From an uncultured Verrucomicrobiota bacterium (GTDB taxonomy: Bacteria; Verrucomicrobiota; Verrucomicrobiia; Methylacidiphilales; Verrucolacustridaceae): a DNA stretch of 22,424 bases. The notes under the pieces were generated by a model. It had not been told where the DNA came from. It saw nothing but the letters and a program-made list of their open reading frames with translations, and searched no databases. Positions 1 through 7,947 of this stretch are shown here, piece after piece (position 1 is the stretch's first letter; every line of letters begins with the position of its first letter). Position numbers and translations under genes: made by a program. Location of the stretch: positions 1-22,424 of the forward strand of contig CAIVGD010000362.1 of NCBI GenBank assembly GCA_903905395.1, read 5' to 3'.

Positions 1-148
1 CGAATTATTCCTCCGCAAGGTGGCCGAAATCGACCAGACGCTTTTGAATCACGATTCCCAGTTGAAGACCCTCTGGGATCAAATTATGCCCTTACTGACC
101 CAAGAACCGGAAAAGGAAAAGCCATCCATTGGTTTTTCTGCGTCGTAA
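1..148 (+). CDS. C-terminal fragment, probably ORF6N-domain protein (partial, 5' cut)
   Basis: The open frame enters from the left edge (first full codon at base 2) and stops with TAA at 146-148, leaving 48 residues. The tail reads as a charged helix (KVAEIDQTLLNHDSQLKTLW) followed by a hydrophobic IMPLL segment, a Pro/Glu/Lys-rich stretch and a short IGF end. That layout resembles the C-terminus of ORF6N-domain proteins, which carry an N-terminal DNA-binding domain shared with phage antirepressors and end with a coiled helix and a basic I-G-F tail. The DNA-binding domain itself lies outside the window, so the assignment rests only on tail resemblance. If right, the gene may be phage- or plasmid-derived. 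Confidence 0.45.
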   Translation, partial: ELFLRKVAEIDQTLLNHDSQLKTLWDQIMPLLTQEPEKEKPSIGFSAS

Positions 149-271
149 GGCGCTGTCGGCTCGAATCAGCGTTGCCCGTAACGCGATGAAAACGCGATAA
201 AATCGCTTGCGCCCTAAAATGGTTGCTGAAAAACATTTCGCCGGCCCTCCGGGCCTCCCTTGGGTGGCTCT

Positions 272-306
272 GTGCTCGCAGCATGCTCGCAGCATGCTGC
301 GAGCAC
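272..306. repeat. Perfect 15-bp inverted repeat (hairpin), five-base loop
   Basis: The arms are gtgctcgcagcatgc at 272-286 and its exact reverse complement at 292-306, with loop tcgca at 287-291. The same bases contain a direct repeat of gctcgcagcat. The element lies in the 193-base gene-free stretch (149-341) between the ends of two convergent genes, so a terminator role is possible, but no T-run follows on either strand. It could instead be a REP-like element. A smaller ggccc/gggcc hairpin lies just upstream at about 243-255. Nothing else is visible in this stretch. Confidence 0.7.
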
Positions 307-341
307 GGGGGGGGGAGCGCCGTAGAGAGCGTCTCGTGGCC

Positions 342-2117
342 TCAGCGAGCGGTGAAAAGTTCTTCGATGGTGTGGATTTCCGCGTGTTCTGATTGGATGG
401 ACCAAAGTCGTGCGTAGAGCCCGCCTTGGTGCACGAGCTCATCATGTTTGCCGAGTTCAATAATCCGGCCTGCCTCAACCACGGCGATGGCGCTGGCCTT
501 GCGTACAGTGGACAGCCGATGCGCGATAACGATGCTGGTGCGTCCAGCGAGCAGATGATCCAAAGCCTCTTGAATCATTTTTTCCGTGGCCGTGTCCACA
601 CTCGAGGTGGCTTCGTCAAGGACGAGGACGGGCGGATCTTTGAGAAGCGCACGGGCGATGGAAAGCCTCTGGCGTTCGCCCGCGCTGAGCCGAACCCCAC
701 GCTCGCCCACTTTTGAGTTCCATCCATCGGGAAGAGCACGGACAAAATCCAAAGCACAGGCGGCCCGAAGGGCCATTTCAATCTGGGAATCGGTGGCACC
801 GGGTTTGCCCAGCTCAAGATTTTCCCGGACGGTTGCTTGAAAAAGAAAAGGCTCCTGGGTTATCACGCCGACTTCCCGGCGCAGTTTCTCCAGCGGAATT
901 TGGCGAATCGAAATGCCGTCCAACAAAACTTCGCCTTGGGTTGGATCGTGGAAGCGTGCCACCAGCGAGGCGAGGGTGGTTTTGCCGGCACCCGTGGGCC
1001 CGACCAATGCAAGGCAGTTGCCGGCAGGAATTTTTAAATTGATGCCGTGCAGAACTTCGCGACCGGTTCGATAGGAAAAGTGGATGTTTTGAAAAACCAC
1101 CTCACGGGCGGATCCTTGGCGCGGTGGGAGATTAAGAAGGGGAGAGGAGGGGATGTGACCGGGCTCGGGCTCGGCATCGAGAATGGCAAAGACCCGTTCC
1201 CCAGCGGCGCGACCGGCTTGAATCAGTTGATTCAAGCTGTGAAGACGTCCGACCGGTTCATAAAACATTCCAACGTAAAGAAGGAAGGCAACTAACTCTC
1301 CCACCGCCATCCGTCCTTCGAGAACCGCCCGTCCACCGAGCCAAAGAACAAGACACGTCCCGGCGGCGGCGAACCAAGCCATCGTCGGGGAATACACGGC
1401 CCAGGCTTTCATGATGCCAAGGGAGGCGGTGCGGACGTCCTGCGCAACCCGTTCAAAACGGCGGGAGCCTTCCTTCAGCCAGTTGTAGGTTTTGATCTGC
1501 CGCATGCCCTGCAGGTGATCCATGAGAAGGGAATTGAGAGCGGATGAGGCTCGGCGCTGGATGCGGTAGCGGGGGTGGGCGGTGAGCGTGTAGTAGAGCG
1601 CGCCGGCCGCGAGAAATGGAATTGGAGCCAGCGCCCAGGCCGCCAAATGAGGATCGATCCTAAAAAGAATAATTCCCACCCCAACGATCTGGAGGAGGGC
1701 AATGAGACCTTGCTCAATCCCATCGATGAGCATCCGCTCCATATTCATCACGTCTTCGCTCACGCGGGTGAGAAGATCGCCGCTGGAACGGTGATCGTAC
1801 CAGGAGACCGAGAGGCGCTGGAAGGCGGCGTAAAGATCGCGCCGGAGATCGAGGATCACCTTCTGTTCAAAAAGATTATTAAGGAGAATGCGCAGGGCGT
1901 TGAGTCCATCACGCCCGAGGAATACAAGGACAAGGACACCCACCAACCAGGGGAGGCGGTCGCCCTGACCCTTGGCTATCACGTCATCTATCAAATAACC
2001 GGTGAGGCGGGGATAGACGAGGCCGAGGAGAGTGGAAAGAAGTGCTGCCGTGATCGTGCCGATGGCAAAGTTGGGATATTTTCGAAGATAGGCGGCAATG
2101 CGAAGAGCGGTGGACAT
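342..2117 (-). CDS. ABC transporter, fused permease/ATPase (MsbA-like exporter)
   Basis: This is a 591-residue half-transporter for ATP-driven export, expected to work as a homodimer in the inner membrane. Hydrophobic segments in roughly the first 300 residues form the permease; the ATPase domain follows with Walker A GPTGAGKT (373-380), Q-loop Gln at 421, signature LSAGE (477-481, variant of LSGGQ), Walker B VLVLDE (497-502) and H-loop His533. Length and order match lipid/drug exporters of the MsbA/BmrA type; the cargo cannot be told. The frame opens further upstream to 2282, but that extension would overlap bioB and is not membrane-like, so the ATG at 2117 is chosen, although no clear Shine-Dalgarno precedes it. 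The gene follows bioB by 52 bases on the same strand. Confidence 0.9.
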   Translation of the reverse strand: MSTALRIAAYLRKYPNFAIGTITAALLSTLLGLVYPRLTGYLIDDVIAKGQGDRLPWLVGVLVLVFLGRDGLNALRILLNNLFEQKVILDLRRDLYAAFQRLSVSWYDHRSSGDLLTRVSEDVMNMERMLIDGIEQGLIALLQIVGVGIILFRIDPHLAAWALAPIPFLAAGALYYTLTAHPRYRIQRRASSALNSLLMDHLQGMRQIKTYNWLKEGSRRFERVAQDVRTASLGIMKAWAVYSPTMAWFAAAGTCLVLWLGGRAVLEGRMAVGELVAFLLYVGMFYEPVGRLHSLNQLIQAGRAAGERVFAILDAEPEPGHIPSSPLLNLPPRQGSAREVVFQNIHFSYRTGREVLHGINLKIPAGNCLALVGPTGAGKTTLASLVARFHDPTQGEVLLDGISIRQIPLEKLRREVGVITQEPFLFQATVRENLELGKPGATDSQIEMALRAACALDFVRALPDGWNSKVGERGVRLSAGERQRLSIARALLKDPPVLVLDEATSSVDTATEKMIQEALDHLLAGRTSIVIAHRLSTVRKASAIAVVEAGRIIELGKHDELVHQGGLYARLWSIQSEHAEIHTIEELFTAR

Positions 2118-2169
2118 GGAATCGAGAGAGTAGCCCCACCCGATCGGGCGGCCAATCGCGTAGCAAGAT

Positions 2170-3132
2170 TTAAGAAGCTTGGGCCAGCCCGAGCGTCCGC
2201 AAAAGAGCGCGGTCGTCGGATTCGTCGGGGTTGGGGATTGTGAGAAGTTTGTCACCGAAAAAGATCGAGTTCGCTCCGGCAAAAAAGCAGAGGCCTTGGG
2301 CCTCGCGGGTGAGGATGGCGCGACCCGCGCTCAGGCGGACGCGGGCGCGGGGCAGGGCGATCCGAGTGGTGGCGATGAGACGGACCAATTCGAACACATC
2401 GACCGGCTTTTGGCCGGCGAGGGGAGTTCCCTCCTGCGGCATGAGGCAGTTGATGGGCACGCTTTCCGGCGGAGGGTTAAATCCACAAAGAACCTCGAGC
2501 ATTTTCAATCGATCATCTTCCGTTTCGCCCATCCCGAGAATGGCCCCGCAGCAGACCGACATGCCCGCCTTTTGAACGGAACGGATGGTGCGGAGGCGGT
2601 CTTCGAATGAGTGGGTGGTGACGATCTTGGCATAGTGTTCGGGAGAGGTGTCTAGATTGTGGTTGTAGGCAGTGACCCCGGCGGCTTTCAGTTGGCGAGC
2701 CGCTTCATCGGTGAGTTGGCCGAGGGTGACACAGACCTCCATCCCAAGTTCTTTGACCGAACGAACAATTCCAAGAACGGATTCGAATTTTGCTTCACCC
2801 TCTTTGACCCCCTTCCAGGCGGCCCCCATGCAAAAGCGTTCCGCGCCGTCGGCTTTGGCCTCCCGCGCTTCCGTGAGGATGGATTCGAGATCCATCAAGC
2901 GCTCGGCTTTGACCCCGGTGTCGTAGCGGGAGCTTTGCGCACAGTACCCGCAATCCTCACTGCAACCGCCGGTCTTGATGCTGAGCAGACGGCAGAGCTG
3001 GACTCCTTCCTCTTCTCCCCAGTGTTCCCGATGCACCTTGCGGGATTGATCCAAAAGAGTGAAGAGGGGTTGGCGGTAGATCGGGGAAAGCTCGGAGAAT
3101 GTTTTTGGAGCTATTCCGTTGCGGGTGGCCAT
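2170..3132 (-). CDS. bioB: Biotin synthase
   Basis: A radical-SAM enzyme that inserts sulfur into dethiobiotin, the last step of biotin synthesis. The product is 320 residues. The SAM cluster motif CxxxCxxC is at Cys57, Cys61 and Cys64 (GGCSEDCGYCAQS). The second, [2Fe-2S] cluster ligands known from E. coli BioB align with Cys101, Cys134, Cys194 and Arg266 (in VRLSAGR). The C-terminal stretch with AGANSIFFGDKLLT is typical of the family. The frame is open to 3378, but the ATG at 3132 gives the normal length and avoids overlapping the divergent gene at 3209; no Shine-Dalgarno is visible. No other biotin gene is nearby; the ABC transporter gene downstream may be co-transcribed. Confidence 0.95.
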   Translation of the reverse strand: MATRNGIAPKTFSELSPIYRQPLFTLLDQSRKVHREHWGEEEGVQLCRLLSIKTGGCSEDCGYCAQSSRYDTGVKAERLMDLESILTEAREAKADGAERFCMGAAWKGVKEGEAKFESVLGIVRSVKELGMEVCVTLGQLTDEAARQLKAAGVTAYNHNLDTSPEHYAKIVTTHSFEDRLRTIRSVQKAGMSVCCGAILGMGETEDDRLKMLEVLCGFNPPPESVPINCLMPQEGTPLAGQKPVDVFELVRLIATTRIALPRARVRLSAGRAILTREAQGLCFFAGANSIFFGDKLLTIPNPDESDDRALLRTLGLAQAS

Positions 3133-3208
3133 GAGGACAGGGTGGCGGACAGGATTGCGGGGGTCAAAAACGGATTGCGATGAAGCGTAAAAAAGGGAAC
3201 ATGATTTT

Positions 3209-3730
3209 ATGAACCAAATCCTCAGAATTGGCTTGTTGTCATTCACCCTTGGAATCGTGGCGCAAAGCGTGAGCCGGGCAGACTTCTTTGGTGATTTGCA
3301 GCCCAAGCTGATCTCCGCGAAGGGCGCCAAGGCGGAGCCGTTTACACAGGAAGGGGCCAGCCCGAAGTACACGGCCATATACTACTCGGCCCACTGGTGC
3401 CCCCCGTGCCGTGCCTTCACGCCAAAATTGGTGAAGTGGTACAACGAGTTTCAGCCCAAACACAAAGAGTTCCAACTGGTCTTCGTCAGCTCCGACAAGG
3501 ATGAGGCGGCCATGCTCGGATATATGACAGAAATGAAAATGCCGTGGCCAGCCGTCAGGTTTTTGGAAAAAGAAGGCTCCGCAGTGGAAAAATTTTCTTC
3601 AGACGGAATCCCTTATCTCGTCCTGCTCGATGAGAACGGCAAGGATCTGACCGGCAAAGCCGGCAACGACTGGCAGGCTCCCCAGGAGATACTGAAAAAG
3701 ATCGAAGAGATAGTGGGGTCTAAAAAATAG
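3209..3730 (+). CDS. Secreted thioredoxin-like protein (tryparedoxin/nucleoredoxin type)
   Basis: The 173-residue product begins with a signal peptide (hydrophobic core in residues 5-19, likely cleavage near SRA-DF at 24) and continues with a thioredoxin fold. The active-site motif WCPPC is at 63-67, and a cis-Pro region (GIPYLVLL) precedes the last strands. The WCPPCR motif followed by FTPKL resembles tryparedoxin and nucleoredoxin proteins more than classical WCGPC thioredoxins. It is predicted to be a periplasmic thiol-disulfide reductase or oxidase; direction and partner are unknown. It diverges from bioB across 76 bases and its stop shares one base with the start of the next gene, suggesting co-translation. 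Start ATG 3209 places the signal peptide correctly; only a weak aaggga lies upstream. Confidence 0.85.
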   Translation: MNQILRIGLLSFTLGIVAQSVSRADFFGDLQPKLISAKGAKAEPFTQEGASPKYTAIYYSAHWCPPCRAFTPKLVKWYNEFQPKHKEFQLVFVSSDKDEAAMLGYMTEMKMPWPAVRFLEKEGSAVEKFSSDGIPYLVLLDENGKDLTGKAGNDWQAPQEILKKIEEIVGSKK

Positions 3731-4005
3731 TGCGCTGGGTTGTCTTGTCTCTGCTCTTCGTGATGGCCTGCGGTTCTGCTTGGGCGGAGAGCTACGCCGA
3801 TTATGTGGCTCGTCATAAGCGCACACAGAAGTTGATGAATCCGATGAATGTGCCGGTAGCCAATGTGATGAACGATGCTTGGGATGCCAATCCGGAATAC
3901 GCAGACCCGAACGCCCGAGTGGCGACTCCGGGCCCCAAGGTGTTTTATATCAAGTCATCCCGCGATGATCACGGTCGGGTGACTTATTTAACCAAAGCCA
4001 AATAG
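3730..4005 (+). CDS. Small secreted protein of unknown function
   Basis: I do not recognise this 91-residue protein. It starts with GTG at 3730, whose first base is the last base of the preceding TAG stop, a classic coupled arrangement. Residues 1-19 form a signal peptide ending in GSAWA-ES, a good signal-peptidase I site; VMAC could alternatively be a weak lipobox. The mature part is about 70 residues, polar, with MNPMNVPVANVMNDAW and a basic C-terminus, and has no cysteine after the cleavage site, so it is not a redox partner by itself. Co-translation with the thioredoxin-like protein suggests a shared periplasmic role. Its last 22 bases overlap, tail to tail, the 3' end of the deacetylase gene on the other strand. 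Confidence 0.7.
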   Translation: MRWVVLSLLFVMACGSAWAESYADYVARHKRTQKLMNPMNVPVANVMNDAWDANPEYADPNARVATPGPKVFYIKSSRDDHGRVTYLTKAK

Positions 4006-4754
4006 TCCGCGATGGTCCGGAATGTGCCTTGCGTGCCAAGCCATTTGCAAAAATCGGCCATCCGGAGAATTCTTTCGGCTTTCGTCCTTCTCGTTAACCA
4101 GCGGGGGAGTGTCGCTTCTGGCAGATCGGAGAGTTCCCAGGGATGGAAGTAAAGGGTTAGGAGTCCGTCCTTCGCCAGAACCAGGCGACACGCGGCCAGA
4201 TAGAGGGGAAGGGGAAGGAGATGAAAGCTGGCCCAGAAAAGAGGGAAGCGAATTACAGGCAGAACCGAGGCGGGCACCTCCCATAAAGAGCCGATCCGAT
4301 GGGGAGTCCGTGGTTGATTCCGATGATTGTACCGCCCCGGAATCCAAGCGGGATTCAGCGAGGCATCGTACGCGTACCCGCTGCCATTCACTTCACCGGG
4401 GTCAACTTTACGCAGGCGCGGAGAGCGGAACCCAAAAACAGGTTGTCCGGAGATTTTTTCGAGAGCTTCGCGGCTTGGCCGCAGTCGGAGATCTGCGCTC
4501 GGGGCGTGAGCCCAACCATGGGAGGCGATTTCGTGACCCCTCGCCGCCGTTTCGCGCAGAAGATCGGGGGCGGCCTCTGTGATTCGAGCCGTGCAAAAAA
4601 CCGTGCCGGGCGCATTCCAAGTCCGTGAAAGATCCAGCCACTCGCGCCAAATTTCCACCCCTCGAGCGAGACCCCCGTCTTGAAGCGGGGGCTCCCCGAA
4701 ATCCGCCGGCACATCGTACTCCTCAATGTCCCAGGTCAGAAGAATGGAGCGCAT
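3984..4754 (-). CDS. Polysaccharide deacetylase family protein (NodB-like)
   Basis: The 256-residue product resembles the NodB/CE4 deacetylase fold, which removes N- or O-acetyl groups from glycans in a metal-dependent reaction. The first strand carries TWDIEEYD (7-14), the counterpart of the usual TFDD motif and close to the SVDVEDY form seen in exopolysaccharide-linked deacetylases. Metal-binding His79 and His83 sit in HGWAH. FRSPRLRKVD (109-118) corresponds to the motif-3 arginine/proline region. A hydrophobic stretch near residues 163-193 may associate with the membrane; there is no signal peptide. Its start overlaps the GT2 stop by one base (TGATG), so the two are probably translated together. 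The natural substrate is unknown. Confidence 0.8.
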   Translation of the reverse strand: MRSILLTWDIEEYDVPADFGEPPLQDGGLARGVEIWREWLDLSRTWNAPGTVFCTARITEAAPDLLRETAARGHEIASHGWAHAPSADLRLRPSREALEKISGQPVFGFRSPRLRKVDPGEVNGSGYAYDASLNPAWIPGRYNHRNQPRTPHRIGSLWEVPASVLPVIRFPLFWASFHLLPLPLYLAACRLVLAKDGLLTLYFHPWELSDLPEATLPRWLTRRTKAERILRMADFCKWLGTQGTFRTIADYLALVK

Positions 4755-5500
4755 CAGGGCAAGTTATAGGCCCGTGTCGCCGACCACCAGCGCACGAGTA
4801 GAAAGTCCATGAGGCAGCGGAGGGAGTCCACGAGTAACTTCACCTGCGAGGTTTTGTAGGTGTGCTGTCCGGAGACCTGCGCCGGGATCTGGCCCACGCT
4901 TAGTCCGAGTTTCTTGGCGAGATAAAGAAGCTCCGCATCAAAGGCGAAGTCGTTCAGTTTTTGAATTGAAAATAGTTTTTGGCCGCCGCCCCGGGTGAAT
5001 CCCTTCAGGCCCGCTTGCGTGTCCGGGTAATCAAATCCCAAAAGAAGGCAGGCAAGCCGGTTGAAGGCCCAGCCCAAAAAAGCGCGCCGCGCGGGAAGTC
5101 CACCTTGCGGTTGCGGAGCCATGGATCGGGAGCCGATGACCATGTCGTGCTTTTCCAGTGCCGCGAGCATGGGCTGGAGATGATCGAACGAGTAGGCCAG
5201 ATCCCCGTCCATAAAGACGAAGAAGTCCGCCTTGGCTTTGGCGAAGGCGATGCGAATCGCCCGCCCTTTTCCGCCGTTATCCGGCAGGGCGAGAACCGAG
5301 GTTCGCGAAACACCCGCCAGACACCGCCGGAAGGATTCGGGAGTCCCGTCCGTCGAGCCGTCATCCACCACCAGAACGGAAGTAAAACGATTTGTATGTA
5401 AAAAAACTTTGAGGTCCTTACAAACCTGGGCCACTTGGTTGTTCTCGTTATGAACCGGGAGGACCAACAAATTCCGTGGGTTGCTTTTCTTGTGCGCCAT
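4754..5500 (-). CDS. Family 2 glycosyltransferase (dolichyl-phosphate-sugar synthase-like)
   Basis: The 248-residue GT-A fold transferase carries LPVHNE (14-19), DDGSTDGT (46-53), the metal/nucleotide DGDL motif (98-101) and DTQAGLKGF (160-168). The last motif is characteristic of the Alg5/DPM1-like subgroup, which moves a sugar from a nucleotide donor to a polyprenyl phosphate carrier. There is no C-terminal multi-membrane domain, so it probably works at the cytoplasmic face of the inner membrane. The ATG at 5500 is preceded by a good ribosome binding site (gggaggc, eight bases upstream). It forms a couple with the deacetylase that overlaps its stop, and lies 105 bases downstream of the second deacetylase gene. 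Confidence 0.88.
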   Translation of the reverse strand: MAHKKSNPRNLLVLPVHNENNQVAQVCKDLKVFLHTNRFTSVLVVDDGSTDGTPESFRRCLAGVSRTSVLALPDNGGKGRAIRIAFAKAKADFFVFMDGDLAYSFDHLQPMLAALEKHDMVIGSRSMAPQPQGGLPARRAFLGWAFNRLACLLLGFDYPDTQAGLKGFTRGGGQKLFSIQKLNDFAFDAELLYLAKKLGLSVGQIPAQVSGQHTYKTSQVKLLVDSLRCLMDFLLVRWWSATRAYNLP

Positions 5501-5561
5501 AATTAAAGCCTCCCATTCCTAGCCGTTTGGCATCCGCGCACCAACCCCTTCGCTCGACGAT

Positions 5562-5580
5562 ATGAAGAGAGTTTCTTCAT
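5562..5580. repeat. 7-bp inverted repeat in the gap between deacetylase and GT2 genes
   Basis: Arms atgaaga (5562-5568) and tcttcat (5574-5580) enclose loop gagtt. It is the only structure I see in the 105-base gap ahead of the GT2 gene. It is AT-rich and lacks a following T-run, so an operator or weak processing site is as likely as a terminator. Confidence 0.4.
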
Positions 5581-5605
5581 GGAGGTGGCATACGTTTCGC
5601 GGCCC

Positions 5606-6346
5606 CTACCAGAACCAGCGGCGTAGCAAGTTGCGCAAGTTCCGGCTCGAATAGCGGGCGGTCCACCGCTTGAGCTCAAACGGGGAAGTATCGGAAAGAT
5701 TAATTCCTCGATGCATCGTGCAGGCCGTGCGGAATCCCGCCTCGAGGACTAGTTCGATCGTCGTCTCGTCGTAATCGCCGTATGGATAGGCAAAGTGCTC
5801 GATGGAAATTCCGAAACGGTCCTCGAGCTTTTTTTTGCTGGCGGCGATCTCTTCGCGAGCCTGTTCCCGCGAGAGACGCGAAAGACGCGGATGGGTGCAG
5901 GTATGGGCGCCGATCCAGTGGCCGGCGGCCAACCATTCCTTGACCTGACCGTCGTTCATCAGGGGTCGGGCCTCTCCGCCTTCGGCGGTTTCCCAGTCGC
6001 TCGTCTGTCCGATCCGGTCGGCCACGAGATAGTTGATCGCACGGCATCCGGCAGAAGCCATCCGCGGAACCGCCTCCGTCAGGTTGCTGAGGAAACCATC
6101 ATCAAAGGTGATGGAAATAGTCGCATGAGAAGCCCCTCGATCCGGCAATCCAGGCGGTACAAATTGGAAGCCAGCCTCTTTGAGTTCGTTGATTTGTCGG
6201 CTGAAAAGGTCCGGGGATAAATAAAGTCCTTTGATCCGTGCCTTAGAGGGAACGGGTTCGATCTTGTGATAACAAAGCGAGGCCCCTCCTGAGCTGAACA
6301 TATCTCGGAAGGGGGCAAGCTCGGAATAGTAGTCGGGTGGTCTCAT
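5606..6346 (-). CDS. Polysaccharide deacetylase (NodB/CE4 domain)
   Basis: A 246-residue deacetylase with all classical motifs visible: TFDDG (80-84, catalytic Asp and metal Asp), the metal-binding HxxxH at His148 and His152 (GAHTCTHPRL), and FAYPYG (185-190). An N-terminal CYHKIEP segment is typical of the PgaB/IcaB-like subgroup, which deacetylates poly-N-acetylglucosamine-type chains. The frame is open upstream to 6463, but the ATG at 6346 forms a four-base ATGA overlap with the GT9 stop and gives a normal N-terminus, so it is preferred. No signal peptide is seen. The protein ends in a basic, aromatic tail (RNLLRRWFW) that might touch the membrane. Confidence 0.88.
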   Translation of the reverse strand: MRPPDYYSELAPFRDMFSSGGASLCYHKIEPVPSKARIKGLYLSPDLFSRQINELKEAGFQFVPPGLPDRGASHATISITFDDGFLSNLTEAVPRMASAGCRAINYLVADRIGQTSDWETAEGGEARPLMNDGQVKEWLAAGHWIGAHTCTHPRLSRLSREQAREEIAASKKKLEDRFGISIEHFAYPYGDYDETTIELVLEAGFRTACTMHRGINLSDTSPFELKRWTARYSSRNLRNLLRRWFW

Positions 6347-7374
6347 GGCTTCGGAGGGAAGTCCGGCAGAAGCTCCAGGATGGCTTCCGCAACCTCGCAT
6401 GCGGGAATCCCGGCCAAACAACGAGGTTCGTTCGGGCAAAGATTTTGTTTTTGCTGGTGGCACTCACACGGCCGCTTTAAGACCGCATGCCGTTTTCCCA
6501 TCGGAGCCCACTCCTGCCTGCCTTCATAATCACGGAATACCGAAACTGTGGGCTTCCCGATTGCCATGGCCAAATGCAAGACGCCGGAGTCTAGGCCGGC
6601 AAACAAATCCGTTTTTTGCAAAAGAAGGGCCAAACTCTGGAGGCCTGTCGGGGAATCAAGAACATGAAGTTGGGAGGTCCGTGCAAGTTCGGCGAGCTGT
6701 TGCGCCCGTTCTTTTTCCCTGGAAGAGTCCGCGAAGCCGACAATAAAGTTCGTTTCCGGCCGCCGCCTCAAAACCAGATTAATTGTTTCGGCCCAAAGAT
6801 GGAGCGGCCATTCCTTATGGGAAGATCCAAAGGCACTGACCGATAGATAGACGGAGGGAGAGGGGATCTCACTTTTTTCCTTCGTTCTTAATGACCAAAA
6901 CCATCCAAGGTTAGACCCCGACCAGCCCAGTTTCCGTAAAATCTCCAGCCTTTGCTCGAACAGGGGGTCGGCACGGGAAGGGGCGGGAATCTTTTTCGTC
7001 AGCGGCAAAACCGGTAGCCACCACCGTTGCCGGGATACTGTGGCGATCCTCTCGGAGGCCCCGCTGACGGCGACGCAAAACAGATTGCGGTCAGCACCAG
7101 AAAAGGTGATCGCCGCATCGTACTTTTCCTTTCGGATGGCAAAAAGTGTCCCGAGATTTTTCCAGGGAGGCGGGCTGGGTTTCCGCAGGGGAATCATCCA
7201 CGTCCGGTTGACCTCAGGAACCAAGTTGAGCAACTCCGCCCCGACTTGAGTGGTCATCACATCCACCCTGGCTCCGGAAACCGCAAAGGCGCGGATCGCA
7301 GGGATCGAATGAACCGTGTCTCCCAGAAATCCGAGATCGACCACGAGAACCTTTTTCCATGCTGGGAGAGGCAT
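6343..7374 (-). CDS. Family 9 glycosyltransferase (heptosyltransferase-like)
   Basis: The 343-residue protein has the GT9 layout. The N-terminal KKVLVVDLGFLGDTVHSIPA corresponds to the ADP-heptose transferase opening strand and GD loop. The C-terminal half has FAGLDSGVLHLAMAIGKPTVSVF, the sugar-nucleotide binding signature, followed by a cysteine cluster (CECHQQ...CPNEPRC) seen in many GT9 proteins. These enzymes add heptose or a related sugar to lipopolysaccharide core or other glycans on the cytoplasmic face. The frame opens to 7443, but the family normally starts a few residues before the KVLVV strand, so ATG 7374 is chosen; no clear Shine-Dalgarno precedes it. It is first gene of the four-gene glycan block and diverges from the SRPBCC gene. 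Confidence 0.88.
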   Translation of the reverse strand: MPLPAWKKVLVVDLGFLGDTVHSIPAIRAFAVSGARVDVMTTQVGAELLNLVPEVNRTWMIPLRKPSPPPWKNLGTLFAIRKEKYDAAITFSGADRNLFCVAVSGASERIATVSRQRWWLPVLPLTKKIPAPSRADPLFEQRLEILRKLGWSGSNLGWFWSLRTKEKSEIPSPSVYLSVSAFGSSHKEWPLHLWAETINLVLRRRPETNFIVGFADSSREKERAQQLAELARTSQLHVLDSPTGLQSLALLLQKTDLFAGLDSGVLHLAMAIGKPTVSVFRDYEGRQEWAPMGKRHAVLKRPCECHQQKQNLCPNEPRCLAGIPACEVAEAILELLPDFPPKP

Positions 7375-7451
7375 GGGGGGAGTTTCGGCGAGAGAGGGCG
7401 AATGGCCAATCCCGAAACGCCGTCTTGGCCGAAGCAGGATCATCGAACAAG

Positions 7452-7946
7452 ATGAGCTTTATGCCCCCACCACGCCTGCCCCATGTTTTTGAACACGCCA
7501 GCAACCTGAAGGCAGACCCCCGGAAAGTGTTTGAATTTCATCTCCATCCAAAAAACATTTCCAAGATCAACCCGTCATGGGTTCGGGTTATTTCCATGGA
7601 ATGCCCGGAGCGAATTTCTCCAGAAGCTAAAATCAGCCTTCGGGTCCGGTCGATGGGCCTGCCTCAATCTTGGAAAGTGGTCGTGAAAGAGGTGGTGGAT
7701 TTTTCCGGAACCCCCGCGAAGGCACACATCCTAGATGTGGCGGAGGAGGGACCCTTTCCGATCTGGCGGCATCTCCACGAATTTTGGGCGGCACCAGATG
7801 GAACCACGGGGCTGGTTGATCGGGTGGAGTTTCTGCCCCCAGGTGGATTGCTGGGAGTTTTACTGCTTCCGTTTATTCGAAAAGTTTTTGAGAACATGTT
7901 CCGCGCAAGGCATGCGGCAACGCGGAAAATCTTCGAAAGTTCTTAG
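7452..7946 (+). CDS. SRPBCC-fold ligand-binding protein
   Basis: The 164-residue product starts HVFEHASNLKADPRKVFEFHLHPKNISKINPSW, which matches the opening helix-grip pattern of SRPBCC (START/Bet v1-like) proteins in which a strand is followed by two short helices. The middle section with DRVEFLPPGG and the final amphipathic helix (FIRKVFENMFRARHAATRKIF) fit the same fold. Such proteins bind small hydrophobic ligands; the cell-division-inhibitor label often given to this subgroup is not supported here. The ATG at 7461 is an alternative start. It diverges from the GT9 gene, so a promoter should lie in 7375-7451, and its stop is one base from the stop of the opposing exonuclease-like gene. Confidence 0.75.
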   Translation: MSFMPPPRLPHVFEHASNLKADPRKVFEFHLHPKNISKINPSWVRVISMECPERISPEAKISLRVRSMGLPQSWKVVVKEVVDFSGTPAKAHILDVAEEGPFPIWRHLHEFWAAPDGTTGLVDRVEFLPPGGLLGVLLLPFIRKVFENMFRARHAATRKIFESS

Positions 7947-7947
7947 C

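Noticed and set aside
1..148. Evidence for a prophage or integrated element at the left edge
   Set aside because: Only a fragment resembling an ORF6N protein is visible, with no integrase, attachment repeat or other phage gene, so the idea cannot be supported within the window.
272..306. A CRISPR-like repeat suggested by the tandem gctcgcagcat units
   Set aside because: There are only two adjacent direct copies plus an inverted one, with no spacers and no cas genes.
1575..2243. A 222-codon open frame on the plus strand opposite the ABC transporter
   Set aside because: It runs antisense through the membrane-domain coding region of a clear ABC transporter, and its translation shows no domain or hydrophobic pattern of its own.
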